Shown one piece after another: positions 1-8,680 of a stretch of 64,000 bases of DNA. The stretch spans positions 5,022,001 to 5,086,000 of the forward strand of contig OZ220737.1 of NCBI GenBank assembly GCA_965116935.1, given 5' to 3'. A program made the position numbers and the translations under genes. Source of the stretch: VXYL01 sp965116935 (GTDB taxonomy: Bacteria > Pseudomonadota > Gammaproteobacteria > Pseudomonadales > Azotimanducaceae). Below the pieces are notes generated by a model. The model made no database searches and was not told the DNA's origin. It saw nothing but the letters and a program-made list of their open reading frames with translations. Each line of letters starts with the position of its first letter. The stretch's first letter is position 1.

Positions 1-1
1 G

Positions 2-1039
2 ACCGCGACGCAAATCGACTCGTTCGACGCACACCCCGAGTTCCGAGGCTTCCACCTCAGAACGGCGGAGCTGCGCGTGACCATCATTGAGCACGGCGGC
101 ACGGTGACCAGCATCGAGGCGCCGGACCGCCGCGGCGAGTTCGCCAACGCATTGCTTGGCTGCCCGACCCTCGACGGCTACCTCGGACGCCACCCGCACT
201 TCAACTGTCTGGTCGGTCGCTACGCCAACCGCATCGCCGGGGCGCGGTTCGAACTCGACGGCCAGGTTCATGAACTCGACGCCAACATTCCGCCGCACCA
301 GTTGCACGGGGGAAGACGTGGCTTTGGCGTTCGCCATTGGCGGGGTGCCGTGGAAGACGAGTCGGTAGTGCTGCGACTCACGAGCGAAGCTGGCGACGGT
401 GGCTATCCGGGCACGCTCGAAGTCACGGCACGCTATTCGCTTGCCGGCAACCGCCTGTCGCTCGACCTCGAGGCGACCACGGACGCGCCCACACCGGTGA
501 GCCTCACCTCGCATGGCTACTTCAACCTGAGCGGAAGCCCAGGCTCGACCGTCGAGGACCACGAAGTGACTATCACGGCCTCCCGCTACTTGCCGGTGAG
601 CGAGAAGCTCCTGCAACTCGGCGAACTACAGCCAGTGGACGACACACCCTTCGACCTGCGCCAAGCCGTCGCCCTTGGGGAACGGCTATTCCTGAAGGAC
701 GCGCAACTGCAACGAGCCGGCGGCTTCGACCACACGTTCGTCATCGACGGCACAGGGATGCGTGAAGCGGCGCGGGTTCGTCATCCCGCCAGTGGACGCT
801 GGCTCGTCGTCCACACCGACCAACCGGGCGTGCAGCTCTACACGGGAAACACGCTCGACGAGTTCAGCGCCGCCGGCGTCCCGTACACACGCCACGGCGC
901 CCTATGCCTCGAAACCCAGCAGTTCCCCGACGCTCCCAACCACGCTGCGTATCTGCGCCACTGCCCGCACGCCATCCTGCGCCCGGGTGAGGTGTGGCGC
1001 GCATCCACCGCATTCACGTTCGGCACCGACGGCGGCTAA
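2..1039 (+). CDS. galM: aldose 1-epimerase (GalM family), 5' end outside window
   Basis: Interconverts the alpha and beta anomers of aldoses such as galactose or glucose. The frame is open to the left edge, and a GTG at 77 would start inside the first beta-strand (family members have about 15-20 residues before it), so the true start probably lies upstream of the window. Family signatures are visible: LHGGRRGFG with the first catalytic-region His, TSHGYFNLSG with the second His, GGFDHTFV with the substrate Asp, and CLETQQFPDAPN carrying the general-base Glu near the C-terminus. Length fits the family (about 340). The gene converges on the DUF1552 gene. The sugar substrate is not deducible. 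Confidence 0.92.
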   Translation, partial: TATQIDSFDAHPEFRGFHLRTAELRVTIIEHGGTVTSIEAPDRRGEFANALLGCPTLDGYLGRHPHFNCLVGRYANRIAGARFELDGQVHELDANIPPHQLHGGRRGFGVRHWRGAVEDESVVLRLTSEAGDGGYPGTLEVTARYSLAGNRLSLDLEATTDAPTPVSLTSHGYFNLSGSPGSTVEDHEVTITASRYLPVSEKLLQLGELQPVDDTPFDLRQAVALGERLFLKDAQLQRAGGFDHTFVIDGTGMREAARVRHPASGRWLVVHTDQPGVQLYTGNTLDEFSAAGVPYTRHGALCLETQQFPDAPNHAAYLRHCPHAILRPGEVWRASTAFTFGTDGG

Positions 1040-1175
1040 AGGCAGCGCTCGCCCCTCCCTACGCGCCGCACGTCGTCAAGGCATGACGGGCATCAGTGAA
1101 TGGAGGCTGGTTTGTTGGTGGTGTTGTTCGAGGCTGGCGCTTTGTTGGCGCTGCCTGGAACGCAAGTTGCGGTGG

Positions 1176-1262
1176 CCTTGGCCGGCTCCGCTGCGTGCGC
1201 GCCTTCGGCACGCTTGGAGGGCGGGCGCCTCCCTCCAGCCCCTCTTCCAAAGGCCCGTGCCA
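1176..1262. repeat. intergenic palindromic repeat, D/E-type copy
   Basis: The gap between the two convergent genes (1040-1288) holds a segment that recurs at 21490-21560. Both copies contain the stretch GCGCGCCTTCGGCACGCTTG followed by GAGGGCGGG and a CCTCCCTCC arm, so each can fold into a GGAGGGCG/CGCCTCC hairpin. It belongs to the wider family of palindromic repeats in this window. Sitting at the 3' ends of two convergent genes, it could terminate transcription; that is inference. Nothing else is seen in the gap. Confidence 0.7.
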
Positions 1263-1288
1263 AGTCTGGCGCTGGCGCCGAAAGGTTG

Positions 1289-2560
1289 CTACCCCCAGGT
1301 CAGGGCGTCGTCGCTGTGGCCGAAGGAGTCTTTCTGCACGCCCATCGTGCGCAGCAGCGTGAGGAAGAGGTTGGAGAGGGGTGCGTCCTCGGTGCCGTTC
1401 TCGCCCCGTCCCGCCATCACGTGGCTGCCGTGGCGGAAAGGGCCGCCGGCGACGAGGATCGGCAGGTGCGTGGCGCTGTGCGAGTTGGCGTTGCCGAGGT
1501 TGCTGCCGAACAGCACGGCGGTGGATCCGAGCAGGTCGCGGCCGCGCATGGCTGTCAGGAATTCGCCGAAGGCGGACACCAGCGCAGACTCCACCTTGCG
1601 AAGCTGGACGATCTTCGCCTCGTCCTGGCCGTGGTGGCTGAGGCCGTGGTGTTCGCCGGAGACACCCGGCACCTTCGGCACGACGCCGTGGTCCTGAATC
1701 ATCAGGCTCACCACGCGGGAGGAATCGGTTTCCAGGATCAGCGGCACCATGTTCAGCATCAAGCGCACGCGACCGACAATGTCGGCGTTGTCCTTGATGT
1801 CCTCCGGCGGCTCGGCATCGACGCTGGGCTTGGGACGGTCGAGCCAGGCGCGCACTTCGGTGAGTTCCCGCTCGGCGGTGCGCACCGCCTCGAAGTAGGC
1901 GGCGAGCTTGTGGCGATCGGCGGAGCTGACTTGATTCAGCAGTTGCTCCCGACCGGCGCTCAAGTGATCGAGGATGCTGCCACCGTCCACCAGCCGACGG
2001 GTCTCCTTGGCCACTTCCTCGGCATTGCCCTGCAGGAACAGACGGGTGAAGACCGCCGCCGGGCTCGTCTCGGCCGGCACCATGACCCCGCTCCGGGTGT
2101 AGGACTGGCTCTGCGGGCTCGTGGTGCCGAGCACGATGGACGGGAACCTCGTCACGTAGCCCAGGTGGTCCGCGGCGGCCTGGTCGAGGGAAAGCGTGTT
2201 GCGGAAACCGTCGAGGCCGGGATGCTCCGCCGACGTAAGCCAGGTGATTTCCGAGTTGTGCGCCTGCCGGCCGCTCTGGTTGGCGTGGGCGAGGCCCGAG
2301 ATCAAGGTGTAGTGCTGCCGGTGCTGGTCGATTAGCGCGAGGTACTCGCTGGCCTCGTAGCCCTCGCCTTCCGATTTCGGAAACCACGAGTCGGCATAGA
2401 GCCCGAGCGTGGCGCAAATGTTCACCATCCGTGCCGGCGTCCTCGGCGCATCTGCCCAAGAGAGCGTCTCGAGCAGCGGCAAAGACATCGCCACACCCGA
2501 AGTCTTGAGCGCACCCTTGAGGAAGCTGCGTCGATCCATCTTGCGCATGGCGATTCTCAT
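1289..2560 (-). CDS. DUF1552 family Tat-exported protein
   Basis: A 423-residue protein of unknown biochemical function in the DUF1552 family. The N-terminus has a twin-arginine motif (DRRSFLKG, residues 8-15) followed by a hydrophobic stretch ending near LSWA, so it is probably exported folded by Tat. The chosen ATG at 2560 overlaps the TGA of the upstream DUF1592 gene by four bases (ATGA), which argues for translational coupling; in-frame ATGs at 2548 and 2539 are alternatives. DUF1552 genes are commonly paired with DUF1592/DUF1588 cytochrome genes in Planctomycetes, Myxococcota and some Proteobacteria, as here. A periplasmic oxidative or electron-transfer role is inference from that pairing. 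Confidence 0.88.
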   Translation of the reverse strand: MRIAMRKMDRRSFLKGALKTSGVAMSLPLLETLSWADAPRTPARMVNICATLGLYADSWFPKSEGEGYEASEYLALIDQHRQHYTLISGLAHANQSGRQAHNSEITWLTSAEHPGLDGFRNTLSLDQAAADHLGYVTRFPSIVLGTTSPQSQSYTRSGVMVPAETSPAAVFTRLFLQGNAEEVAKETRRLVDGGSILDHLSAGREQLLNQVSSADRHKLAAYFEAVRTAERELTEVRAWLDRPKPSVDAEPPEDIKDNADIVGRVRLMLNMVPLILETDSSRVVSLMIQDHGVVPKVPGVSGEHHGLSHHGQDEAKIVQLRKVESALVSAFGEFLTAMRGRDLLGSTAVLFGSNLGNANSHSATHLPILVAGGPFRHGSHVMAGRGENGTEDAPLSNLFLTLLRTMGVQKDSFGHSDDALTWG

Positions 2561-5031
2561 TGCCTCCGGAACAGGTCGCTCTGGGCGACCTCGTGAATCA
2601 TGGAGCGCACCGGATACTCGTGCGCCGCCAGCCTCGCGACGATGCGATCCCGCGCCTCCCGATCGGCGAATTGCACCTCCGCCCCGGTGGCAAGCACCAA
2701 TAGCTGCGAGACGAAGTGCCGCGCCACGTCTTCGAGCTTCTCTCGCACGAGGAACTCGCGATACTGCTCGAAACCGGCGAAGACATCGCCTTCCGGCGTC
2801 ACGCCGCTCGCATCCACCGGCAAGCCCTGCTTGTACGGCCCCGGATACATCTGCCCATCCGAGCCGAGCACCTCCTCGCCCGACGCCCGGTACACCGTGC
2901 GGAATCCGCCGATGGGATCGAACGACTCCATCGCAAGACCCGGCGGATCGATCGTCACATGGCAGGTAGCACACATGGGATTGGCGCGATGCGCGGCAAG
3001 CTGCTCACGGATGGTCGTGGTGCCACGCGTGTCCGGCTCGAGCCCGGCCACGTTCGGCGGCGGTGGCGGCGCTGGCTGCCCCAAGAGGTTGGCGAGCACG
3101 AAGTTGCCCCGGGGCACTGGCGAGGTGGTGGTGCCGTTGGCGGTGATCTTGTGGATGCTGGCCTGCGACAGCAGACCGCCACGCACGCTGTCTTCCGGCA
3201 AGGGTACCCGACGCATGTGCTGGCCCTCGATGCCGGTGAGGCCATAGTGCTCCGCGAGCCGGCGATTGACGAAGGTGAAGTCTGCGGCCACGAGATTGGC
3301 GGCGCCGAGGTTGCGTTCGATGAGCTGGGCGAGGAAGAGCTCGGTTTCGGCCACCATCGCCTGCCCCAAGCGCTCGTCGAACTCGGGGTACAGGCCTGCA
3401 TCCGGAGTTGTCGTGTTCATCTCGTAGAGGCGGAATGCTTGCCCGGCGAAGTCCTTCACGAAACGCTCGCTCTTGGCATCGGCCAGCATCCGCTCCACCT
3501 GCTCCGCCATCACCGTGGGGTCCGAGAGCCGATCGTCCGCAGCCACTTCGAACAGCTCGTCGTCCGGCATGCTGCGCCAGAGGAAATACGACAGCCGCGT
3601 CGCCAACGCAAAATCATCCAACACACCCTCCGAACCCGCGTGAAACAGGAACGAAGGCGAACTCAAGATAGCCCTGAGCGGCACCCGCAAGGCATTCAGG
3701 AACGACTCGCCCTCTTCAAGCAAGGGCCGCGCCAAGCTCGCAAATGCCGCCACTTCCTCCGGCGATGGCGGCCGCCGGAATGCCCGCGCCGCGAAGTCGG
3801 CGACGATGTCCTGGATGTGCGCGTGGGGTTCCTTCGTCAGCACCGGCACCCCGGCCTCAATGGCGAGGCCGCCGAGCAGGCCGAGAGTGCTCGGCGGCGG
3901 CCACGCATCGTGCAGCGGCCCTTCCACGGCAAGCGAACGGATGGCGATGCCCTCGCCCTTGTAGTCGCGCACGTTGTTCTCCGGCGCGTAGTAGTTGACG
4001 TAATCCCCTTCCGGTCGCTTGAGATCCGCCACCGAAGGACTCACCACGTCGCCGGGGCGGAGGAACGTCGCCACCTCTAGCGTCCGCATCTCGTCGTCAA
4101 CGAGGTCGAAGCTGCCGATGAGCTCGGTGAGCGCCGCCGCAGCCGCCACGCCCTCCTTGCCCTTGAACACCGTCAGCGTCACCGGAGAGGTGGCCTGATA
4201 CGGTCGCGCCTCCACCGTCACCTTGTAGCGCCCTGCCGCCGGCACCGAATAGCCTTCGGTGTCGGTGTGGAACATGTAGGTGGAGACGGTGTCGAAGAAG
4301 GTCGCCACGGTGTCGCCAACCTTCATGGTGACGCCAGCGCCCAAGAACTCGCCATCGTGCATGAAGTTGAGATACCCCGACTCCGCGTACTCCACCTTGA
4401 ACGCCTGCGTCTCAGGCCGCGGGCCGAGATCGAGGGCAAGGTCCAAGGCGCGGTCGGCGGCATCGAGATACTTGCGCACATGCAGCGCGGAAATGCCCTG
4501 ACTCGCCGCCACGGTGTCGAACCCGCCCGAATCCGCCTCGGCCGGCAACCCCTCTGCAAGTGCCGCCGCATGCTCCACGTCAATATGCAGCAGATCAGCC
4601 AACGTGTAGCGATACTCGAGCCGCGTCAGCCTGCGAAGCGGCGTCCGCTGCGGCCCCCGCGCGGCAAGATTGGCCTGGGCAAGCGCCTCCTTGAGTGCCC
4701 CGAGAGCGGGTTCGAGCACTTTCCGGGGCGGCGTAAGCATGGGTGCCGGCGGCATCTCCCCCCGTTGCACCCGGTCGTAAACCCGCTCCCAGACCCGAAA
4801 CGCCGCAGGATCGGCAAGATCAAACCCCGTCTGCGTCAAGTCCAGCGAGCTCAGCACCTGATTGCTGTGACAGGCCATGCAGGAACTGTCGAGCAACGGA
4901 CGCATCTCGGCCTCGAACGCGGTGCCGGTAACGGCGCAAAGCAGCGCAATCCCCGCCACCAGCCGACCCGATGCTCCATGCAATCGCAATGCCTGCCGCA
5001 CAAACCCACCAGCCCTGTTGCCTGCCAGCAA
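2557..5031 (-). CDS. DUF1592/DUF1588 secreted c-type cytochrome-like protein
   Basis: An 824-residue protein with the planctomycete-type domain string: an N-terminal cytochrome-like domain with a CMACH heme c motif at about residues 51-55, then DUF1587, DUF1595, DUF1592, DUF1588 and DUF1585 regions. A second CxxCH (CATCH, about residue 687) lies in the DUF1588 segment next to the typical TIDPPGLAMESFDPIGGFR signature. A hydrophobic signal-like segment (LVAGIALLCAVTGTA) follows a short basic N-region. The start is uncertain: no ATG precedes the signal, so TTG at 5031 or the later TTG codons before LHGASGR are candidates. It is the first gene of a two-gene leftward operon with DUF1552. The substrate is unknown; binding of heme c in the periplasm is the supported part. 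Confidence 0.87.
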   Translation of the reverse strand: MLAGNRAGGFVRQALRLHGASGRLVAGIALLCAVTGTAFEAEMRPLLDSSCMACHSNQVLSSLDLTQTGFDLADPAAFRVWERVYDRVQRGEMPPAPMLTPPRKVLEPALGALKEALAQANLAARGPQRTPLRRLTRLEYRYTLADLLHIDVEHAAALAEGLPAEADSGGFDTVAASQGISALHVRKYLDAADRALDLALDLGPRPETQAFKVEYAESGYLNFMHDGEFLGAGVTMKVGDTVATFFDTVSTYMFHTDTEGYSVPAAGRYKVTVEARPYQATSPVTLTVFKGKEGVAAAAALTELIGSFDLVDDEMRTLEVATFLRPGDVVSPSVADLKRPEGDYVNYYAPENNVRDYKGEGIAIRSLAVEGPLHDAWPPPSTLGLLGGLAIEAGVPVLTKEPHAHIQDIVADFAARAFRRPPSPEEVAAFASLARPLLEEGESFLNALRVPLRAILSSPSFLFHAGSEGVLDDFALATRLSYFLWRSMPDDELFEVAADDRLSDPTVMAEQVERMLADAKSERFVKDFAGQAFRLYEMNTTTPDAGLYPEFDERLGQAMVAETELFLAQLIERNLGAANLVAADFTFVNRRLAEHYGLTGIEGQHMRRVPLPEDSVRGGLLSQASIHKITANGTTTSPVPRGNFVLANLLGQPAPPPPPNVAGLEPDTRGTTTIREQLAAHRANPMCATCHVTIDPPGLAMESFDPIGGFRTVYRASGEEVLGSDGQMYPGPYKQGLPVDASGVTPEGDVFAGFEQYREFLVREKLEDVARHFVSQLLVLATGAEVQFADREARDRIVARLAAHEYPVRSMIHEVAQSDLFRRQ

Positions 5032-5149
5032 GCGTAGTCACTGGTGGCCCCCATCGCAAGATAGCGAGCAACCAACAACACACACTGGGACTGTCCCGTT
5101 CCCGCCCCCCGCATTACCATTCGCGGACCTAGGGCAGCGTCAAGCGACC

Positions 5150-5827
5150 ATGCACCCGAAATACCCTCGCACGCCCTACTGGCCCGCCTCGCCCAGCCAA
5201 GGGCGAGCGACCGAAAGGCACGAATGCCCAGCCCGGTTCGTGGGCCCCGAAGTGGTGGTAACCGAGAAGATTGATGGCGGCAACACCATGATCCACCGGG
5301 GCGAAGTCTATGCCCGCAGCACGGCGGCGCCATCACACGATGGCTGGATGGCGATGGTTCGCAAGCACATGGCGTGGAGGGTGCAGGAGGACGATCTGTA
5401 TCTCTACGGCGAAGACATCTACGCCGTCCACAGCATCGAGTACGATGCGATAGCCGAAGACCGTACGTTTTTCGCCTTCGCCATCCGAAGGGCCGACCGG
5501 TTCGCGTCGTTCACGGAGCTGGAGTCCTACGCGAGGGGCCACGGCATCCCGCTCGTCCCGGTGCTCTACCGCGGTCGTTTCGACTCCCTTGCCGCCATCC
5601 AATCGTTCATTGACCACGCCCACGCGTGCCCTTCTGCCTTGGGCGGACTCCGGGAGGGCCTCGTCCTCCGCATCGCCGGAAGCTTCCCGGTCTCCGACTT
5701 CGCCCGCAACGTGTGCAAGAGCGTGAGGCCCAACCACGTGCAAACCCCCCAGCACTGGCGAAGACATTGGCGCCGGATTGAAACACTCCCACCACAAGCC
5801 AACAGTGGCGGGCAGTCACCGGCATAA
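5150..5827 (+). CDS. ATP-dependent RNA ligase (RNA_ligase / DraRnl-like family)
   Basis: A 225-residue nucleotidyltransferase predicted to seal 3'-OH/5'-phosphate RNA ends through a lysyl-AMP intermediate. Motif I is EKIDGGN with the nucleophile at about Lys40, followed by LYGEDIYAVHSIEYD, FFAFAIR, motif IV EGLVLRI and motif V KSVRPNHVQTPQHW; the VRPNHVQ tail is typical of bacterial RNA ligases of the Deinococcus DRB0094 type. The ATG at 5150 starts just before the conserved KYPRTP segment. The gene is divergent from the DUF1592 gene, and its TAA overlaps the ATG of the ATPase gene by one base (TAATG), so the two are probably co-translated. The partners suggest a dedicated RNA repair or immunity role rather than general housekeeping. 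Confidence 0.88.
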   Translation: MHPKYPRTPYWPASPSQGRATERHECPARFVGPEVVVTEKIDGGNTMIHRGEVYARSTAAPSHDGWMAMVRKHMAWRVQEDDLYLYGEDIYAVHSIEYDAIAEDRTFFAFAIRRADRFASFTELESYARGHGIPLVPVLYRGRFDSLAAIQSFIDHAHACPSALGGLREGLVLRIAGSFPVSDFARNVCKSVRPNHVQTPQHWRRHWRRIETLPPQANSGGQSPA

Positions 5828-7176
5828 TGCCCGCTGCTGAGGCACCGGCCAGTCCATTGCTGCATCGCTTCGACATCGCAAACTTCAAGAGCTACCGCCA
5901 AGCCACGCTCGAACTCGGCGACGGGCAGTCCAAGGGTTCACCCCTGACCGTGCTCATCGGCGCGAATGCCTCGGGCAAGACGAACCTCATCGAAGGACTG
6001 CGGCTTCTCTCCACCATCGCAAGCGGCACCCGTCTCGACACCATCCGCCCAGGCCCCAGCGATGCCGACCTGCGGGGGAGCTTGCGCGACCTCGGCTTCC
6101 GCGGCGCCCGACGATTCTCCTTCGCCTGCGAAGCCCGCATCCCCGAGTACAGTACCTACCGGCTTGAGATGGAGCTCCGGGAGGGTGACCGGCTGCACAT
6201 CGTCGACGAGCGCGTCGAAAGTCCCGGCCGCGCCGTACCACTCTTTGCGGTGGTCGACCCCTCCACGGGCCTCGGAAGCGACGTTGGCGTGGCCTACGAC
6301 AACTTCAAGCGCGGAGGAAGGAAACCCCGCGTCAACTGCACCGACCAGCAATCCCTGCTGTCGCAGTTGCAGAGCCCGGCCCGATTTCAGGCAACGCATC
6401 GCAAAGCCCTCCGCACGGTCCCCAGCATCGCCCGCCAATACGAAGTGCTGTTGCGGAACATCGCGCTGCTCGACCCCCGACCCAGGCAGATGCGTGGATA
6501 CAGCTTCCTCAACGAGACCCGCCTTGATGAACACGGCAGCAATCTGTCCGCCGTGCTCTGCAACATCTGCGCCGATGGTGCGCTGAACGATCAAGTGCTT
6601 GAGTTCATCCGCGACGTTCCCGAACAGGACATTGAGCGCATCGACTTCATCGAGACGGAACGAGGCGAGGTCATGCTGAAACTGGTCGAGACCTTCGGTG
6701 GGCAAAGGGCGGAGTACGACGCATCCCAGCTCTCCGACGGCACGCTACGCATTCTTGCGGTTGCCGCCGCCGTGCTGTCCACGCCGGAACAAGGCCTTCT
6801 CGTGGTCGAGGAGATCGACAACGGCGTGCATCCGAGCCGAGTCGAGAGCTTGATCGCCCGGATTTGCAGTATCGCGAGCCAGCGTGGCTTGCACGTCTTG
6901 GTGACCAGTCACAATCCCGCGCTCCTCGATGCCTTGCCCGATACAGCCATCCCGGACGTCGTCTTCTGCTACCGCGACACCGACGAAGGCGCTAGTCGGC
7001 TCGTGCGGCTCCAGAATCTTCCGGACCTGCCCAAACTCGTCCTGCAAGGCCCATTGGGTCGATTGGTGACCAGTCGAACGTTGGATCGCTTCGTCAAGGC
7101 AAGTCCAACTGCCGCAGACACACGCCAACGTGCTCTGGAGTGGATCGAGGCTCGCCGGCGCAGCGCAGCCGGGTGA
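5827..7176 (+). CDS. RecF/OLD-like AAA_21 family ATPase
   Basis: A 449-residue stand-alone ABC-type ATPase. It has Walker A GANASGKT (residues 45-52), an ABC signature-like LSDGT (about 302-306), Walker B LLVVEEIDNG (about 325-334) and an H-loop TSHNPALLDAL (about 360). No transmembrane segment or TOPRIM nuclease domain follows, so it is not a full OLD nuclease. ATPases of this class act as sensor or regulator subunits in defence systems such as Septu, PARIS and PrrC/RloC-type anticodon nucleases. Here it lies between an RNA ligase gene (one-base overlap) and a PIN nuclease gene 11 bases downstream. I infer that it gates one or both enzymes. Confidence 0.85.
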   Translation: MPAAEAPASPLLHRFDIANFKSYRQATLELGDGQSKGSPLTVLIGANASGKTNLIEGLRLLSTIASGTRLDTIRPGPSDADLRGSLRDLGFRGARRFSFACEARIPEYSTYRLEMELREGDRLHIVDERVESPGRAVPLFAVVDPSTGLGSDVGVAYDNFKRGGRKPRVNCTDQQSLLSQLQSPARFQATHRKALRTVPSIARQYEVLLRNIALLDPRPRQMRGYSFLNETRLDEHGSNLSAVLCNICADGALNDQVLEFIRDVPEQDIERIDFIETERGEVMLKLVETFGGQRAEYDASQLSDGTLRILAVAAAVLSTPEQGLLVVEEIDNGVHPSRVESLIARICSIASQRGLHVLVTSHNPALLDALPDTAIPDVVFCYRDTDEGASRLVRLQNLPDLPKLVLQGPLGRLVTSRTLDRFVKASPTAADTRQRALEWIEARRRSAAG

Positions 7177-7187
7177 AGGGCCATTCC

Positions 7188-7646
7188 ATGGGCGATATCG
7201 TCATCGTCGACACGACCATACTCGTCAACGTCCTTGGCGTTCCCTACATGAGCGACGAACGCGATGCGGTGCTTGACGCGATTGGACAGCGCGTCGAGCG
7301 CGGCGACATGCTGATATTGCCGGCAGCCACAGTGGTGGAAACGGGCAACCACATCGCGCAGAACGGCGATGGCAACCAACGGCGCGCTTGCGCAAGAGAA
7401 CTGCAGGAAGTGGTCCGGCAATCGGTTGAAGGCACCCCTTGGCAGCTCGCTCCCTTACCGGAGGACGCAACCCGGTTCGCCTCCCTGCTTGAGGGTTTCC
7501 CGGACCATGCAATGCGCGGCATAGGCTTCGGTGACCTAACCATCATCAACGTATGGGACGACGCCTGTCGCCGGTTTCCCGGACAGCGCGTTACCATTTG
7601 GTCTCTCGACAGTGACCTCCAAGGCTATGATCGAGCGATGGCATGA
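7188..7646 (+). CDS. PIN-domain ribonuclease
   Basis: A 152-residue protein with a PIN fold read from acidic residues at the expected spacing: Asp8 in VIVDTTILVN, Glu51 in VVETGNH, Asp116 in GFGDLTII and Asp141/143 in SLDSDL. PIN enzymes cleave RNA with divalent metals, leaving 5'-phosphate and 3'-hydroxyl ends. The start at 7188 is preferred over an upstream GTG at 7140 because GAAGGG lies seven bases ahead and the longer version would overlap the ATPase gene. It sits 11 bases after the ATPase stop. No RHH- or AbrB-type antitoxin is adjacent, so it does not look like an ordinary VapBC toxin. Confidence 0.75.
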   Translation: MGDIVIVDTTILVNVLGVPYMSDERDAVLDAIGQRVERGDMLILPAATVVETGNHIAQNGDGNQRRACARELQEVVRQSVEGTPWQLAPLPEDATRFASLLEGFPDHAMRGIGFGDLTIINVWDDACRRFPGQRVTIWSLDSDLQGYDRAMA

Positions 7647-7720
7647 AGCGGATCGGTGGGACTGCCGCGCTGCGTGTCGGAGGGCATGGTGAAGCTCAAA
7701 GCCAACAAGGAGTGTGGGAC

Positions 7721-8494
7721 GTGCTGAATCCACAACCGCTGAACGGCACGCTTGGGGCGCGGATCGACTTGGACTTCCGCCGCCAAGGCACCGGCGCGGT
7801 CGCTGCGGTGAAGGATGCGCTGCCCCGGTTCAAGGTGCTGGTGGCACCCGACCAGGGCGATATGGCACCGGACGACCTGCTCGCGTTCGCCGAGGAGTTT
7901 GGGGTGGCGGAGCGGGCGCAGCATCCGATTTGGGATGACGTAACCGGGCACGTTGGCGTGAAGCGGATCGTCGGGCGGGATTACGCCACCGGGATCGACG
8001 TGGGCGATAGCTGGCACACCGACGGGCCGCCACGGGAGAAGACGCAGTGGTTTACGTTCCTGCAAGCCATCGAAGTGCCGCCGTTCGGGCGCGACACCTT
8101 GTTTGCAGACATGGTGGGCGCCTACGAACGCCTGTCGCCGCCGCTGAAGGAGTTTCTAGATGGTCTGACGGCACTCAACAGCTGGGGCGCGTCGAAGCCC
8201 GAGGCGGAGCCAGTGGTGCATCCAGTGGTGATGGAAGACCCGGACTCCGGCATCAAGTCGCTGTATGTCAACCAGCTCTACACCACCCGCATCCAGGAAC
8301 TCAGGCAAGACGAAAGCGACGTGCTGCTAGCTTTTCTCTTCCGTCAGACCGCGGTGCCGGAATTGCAGCTTCGCGTGTCGTGGCAACCCGGCACGCTGGT
8401 GATCTGGGACAACGAGAAGACGCAGCACTATGTGGTGCGCGACAAGCCCTACGACCGCGTCATGCATCGCGTGATGGTGAACACGGGGCGGTAG
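7721..8494 (+). CDS. TauD/TfdA family Fe(II)/2-oxoglutarate dioxygenase
   Basis: Predicted iron- and 2-oxoglutarate-dependent oxygenase of about 257 residues. The facial triad is visible as WHTDGPP (His and Asp) and the later TQHYVV (His); RVMHRVMV supplies the Arg that binds the 2-oxoglutarate carboxylate. GTG at 7721 is preferred because AAGGAG lies eight bases upstream and the protein then begins with the family-typical LNPQPLNGTLGARI. An ATG at 7643 overlapping the PIN stop (ATGA) would add 26 unconserved residues. Substrate is unknown; relatives act on taurine, alkylsulfates, aryloxyacetates and carnitine-like compounds. It may be transcribed with the preceding operon, but a functional link is not evident. 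Confidence 0.88.
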   Translation: MLNPQPLNGTLGARIDLDFRRQGTGAVAAVKDALPRFKVLVAPDQGDMAPDDLLAFAEEFGVAERAQHPIWDDVTGHVGVKRIVGRDYATGIDVGDSWHTDGPPREKTQWFTFLQAIEVPPFGRDTLFADMVGAYERLSPPLKEFLDGLTALNSWGASKPEAEPVVHPVVMEDPDSGIKSLYVNQLYTTRIQELRQDESDVLLAFLFRQTAVPELQLRVSWQPGTLVIWDNEKTQHYVVRDKPYDRVMHRVMVNTGR

Positions 8495-8660
8495 CAGGGC
8501 CTTCGGAGGGAAGGCATCCTGCCTTCCCTCCGCGCCCTCTGGCGCGCTGACCGCGACTTGCAATGAGAAGGCGCCTAACGGCGCCAGGGAAGGCAGAATG
8601 CCTCCCCTCCGAAGGCCCGCCCTGTCATGCGCTAGCAGGGTGCCTTCCCTCCGGGGCTTC
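8495..8660. repeat. composite palindromic repeat (B copy)
   Basis: The 186-base gap between convergent genes is almost entirely made of nested palindromes. Outer arms start with GGGCCTTCGGAGGGAAGGCA at 8497 and end with the inverted CTCCGAAGGCCC near 8618. Inside are CGCGCC-CTCT-GGCGCG (8531-8546) and GGCGCC-TAAC-GGCGCC (about 8570-8585). A 19-base piece (GACCGCGACTTGCAATGAG) reappears inverted at 58741-58759. A further half-arm TGCCTTCCCTCCGG ends the element. It could act as a bidirectional terminator. Confidence 0.8.
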
Positions 8661-8680
8661 TGTATTCCCGCCCAGCGGAC

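Noticed and set aside
1059..2459. A 466-codon minus-strand frame overlapping the DUF1552 gene
   Set aside because: It is in a different frame from the recognisable DUF1552 protein and reads as low-complexity Arg/Pro/Gly.
4267..5037. Plus-strand frame of 256 codons opposite the DUF1592 gene
   Set aside because: Shadow of the real minus-strand gene; no domain and His/Arg-rich composition.
7140..7187. Extended N-terminus for the PIN gene from GTG 7140
   Set aside because: It overlaps the ATPase end, has no ribosome site and adds residues unlike a PIN strand; ATG 7188 has GAAGGG at a good distance.
8495..8660. Repeated palindromic units considered as a CRISPR array
   Set aside because: No regular repeat-spacer period and no cas gene; the units are nested hairpins.
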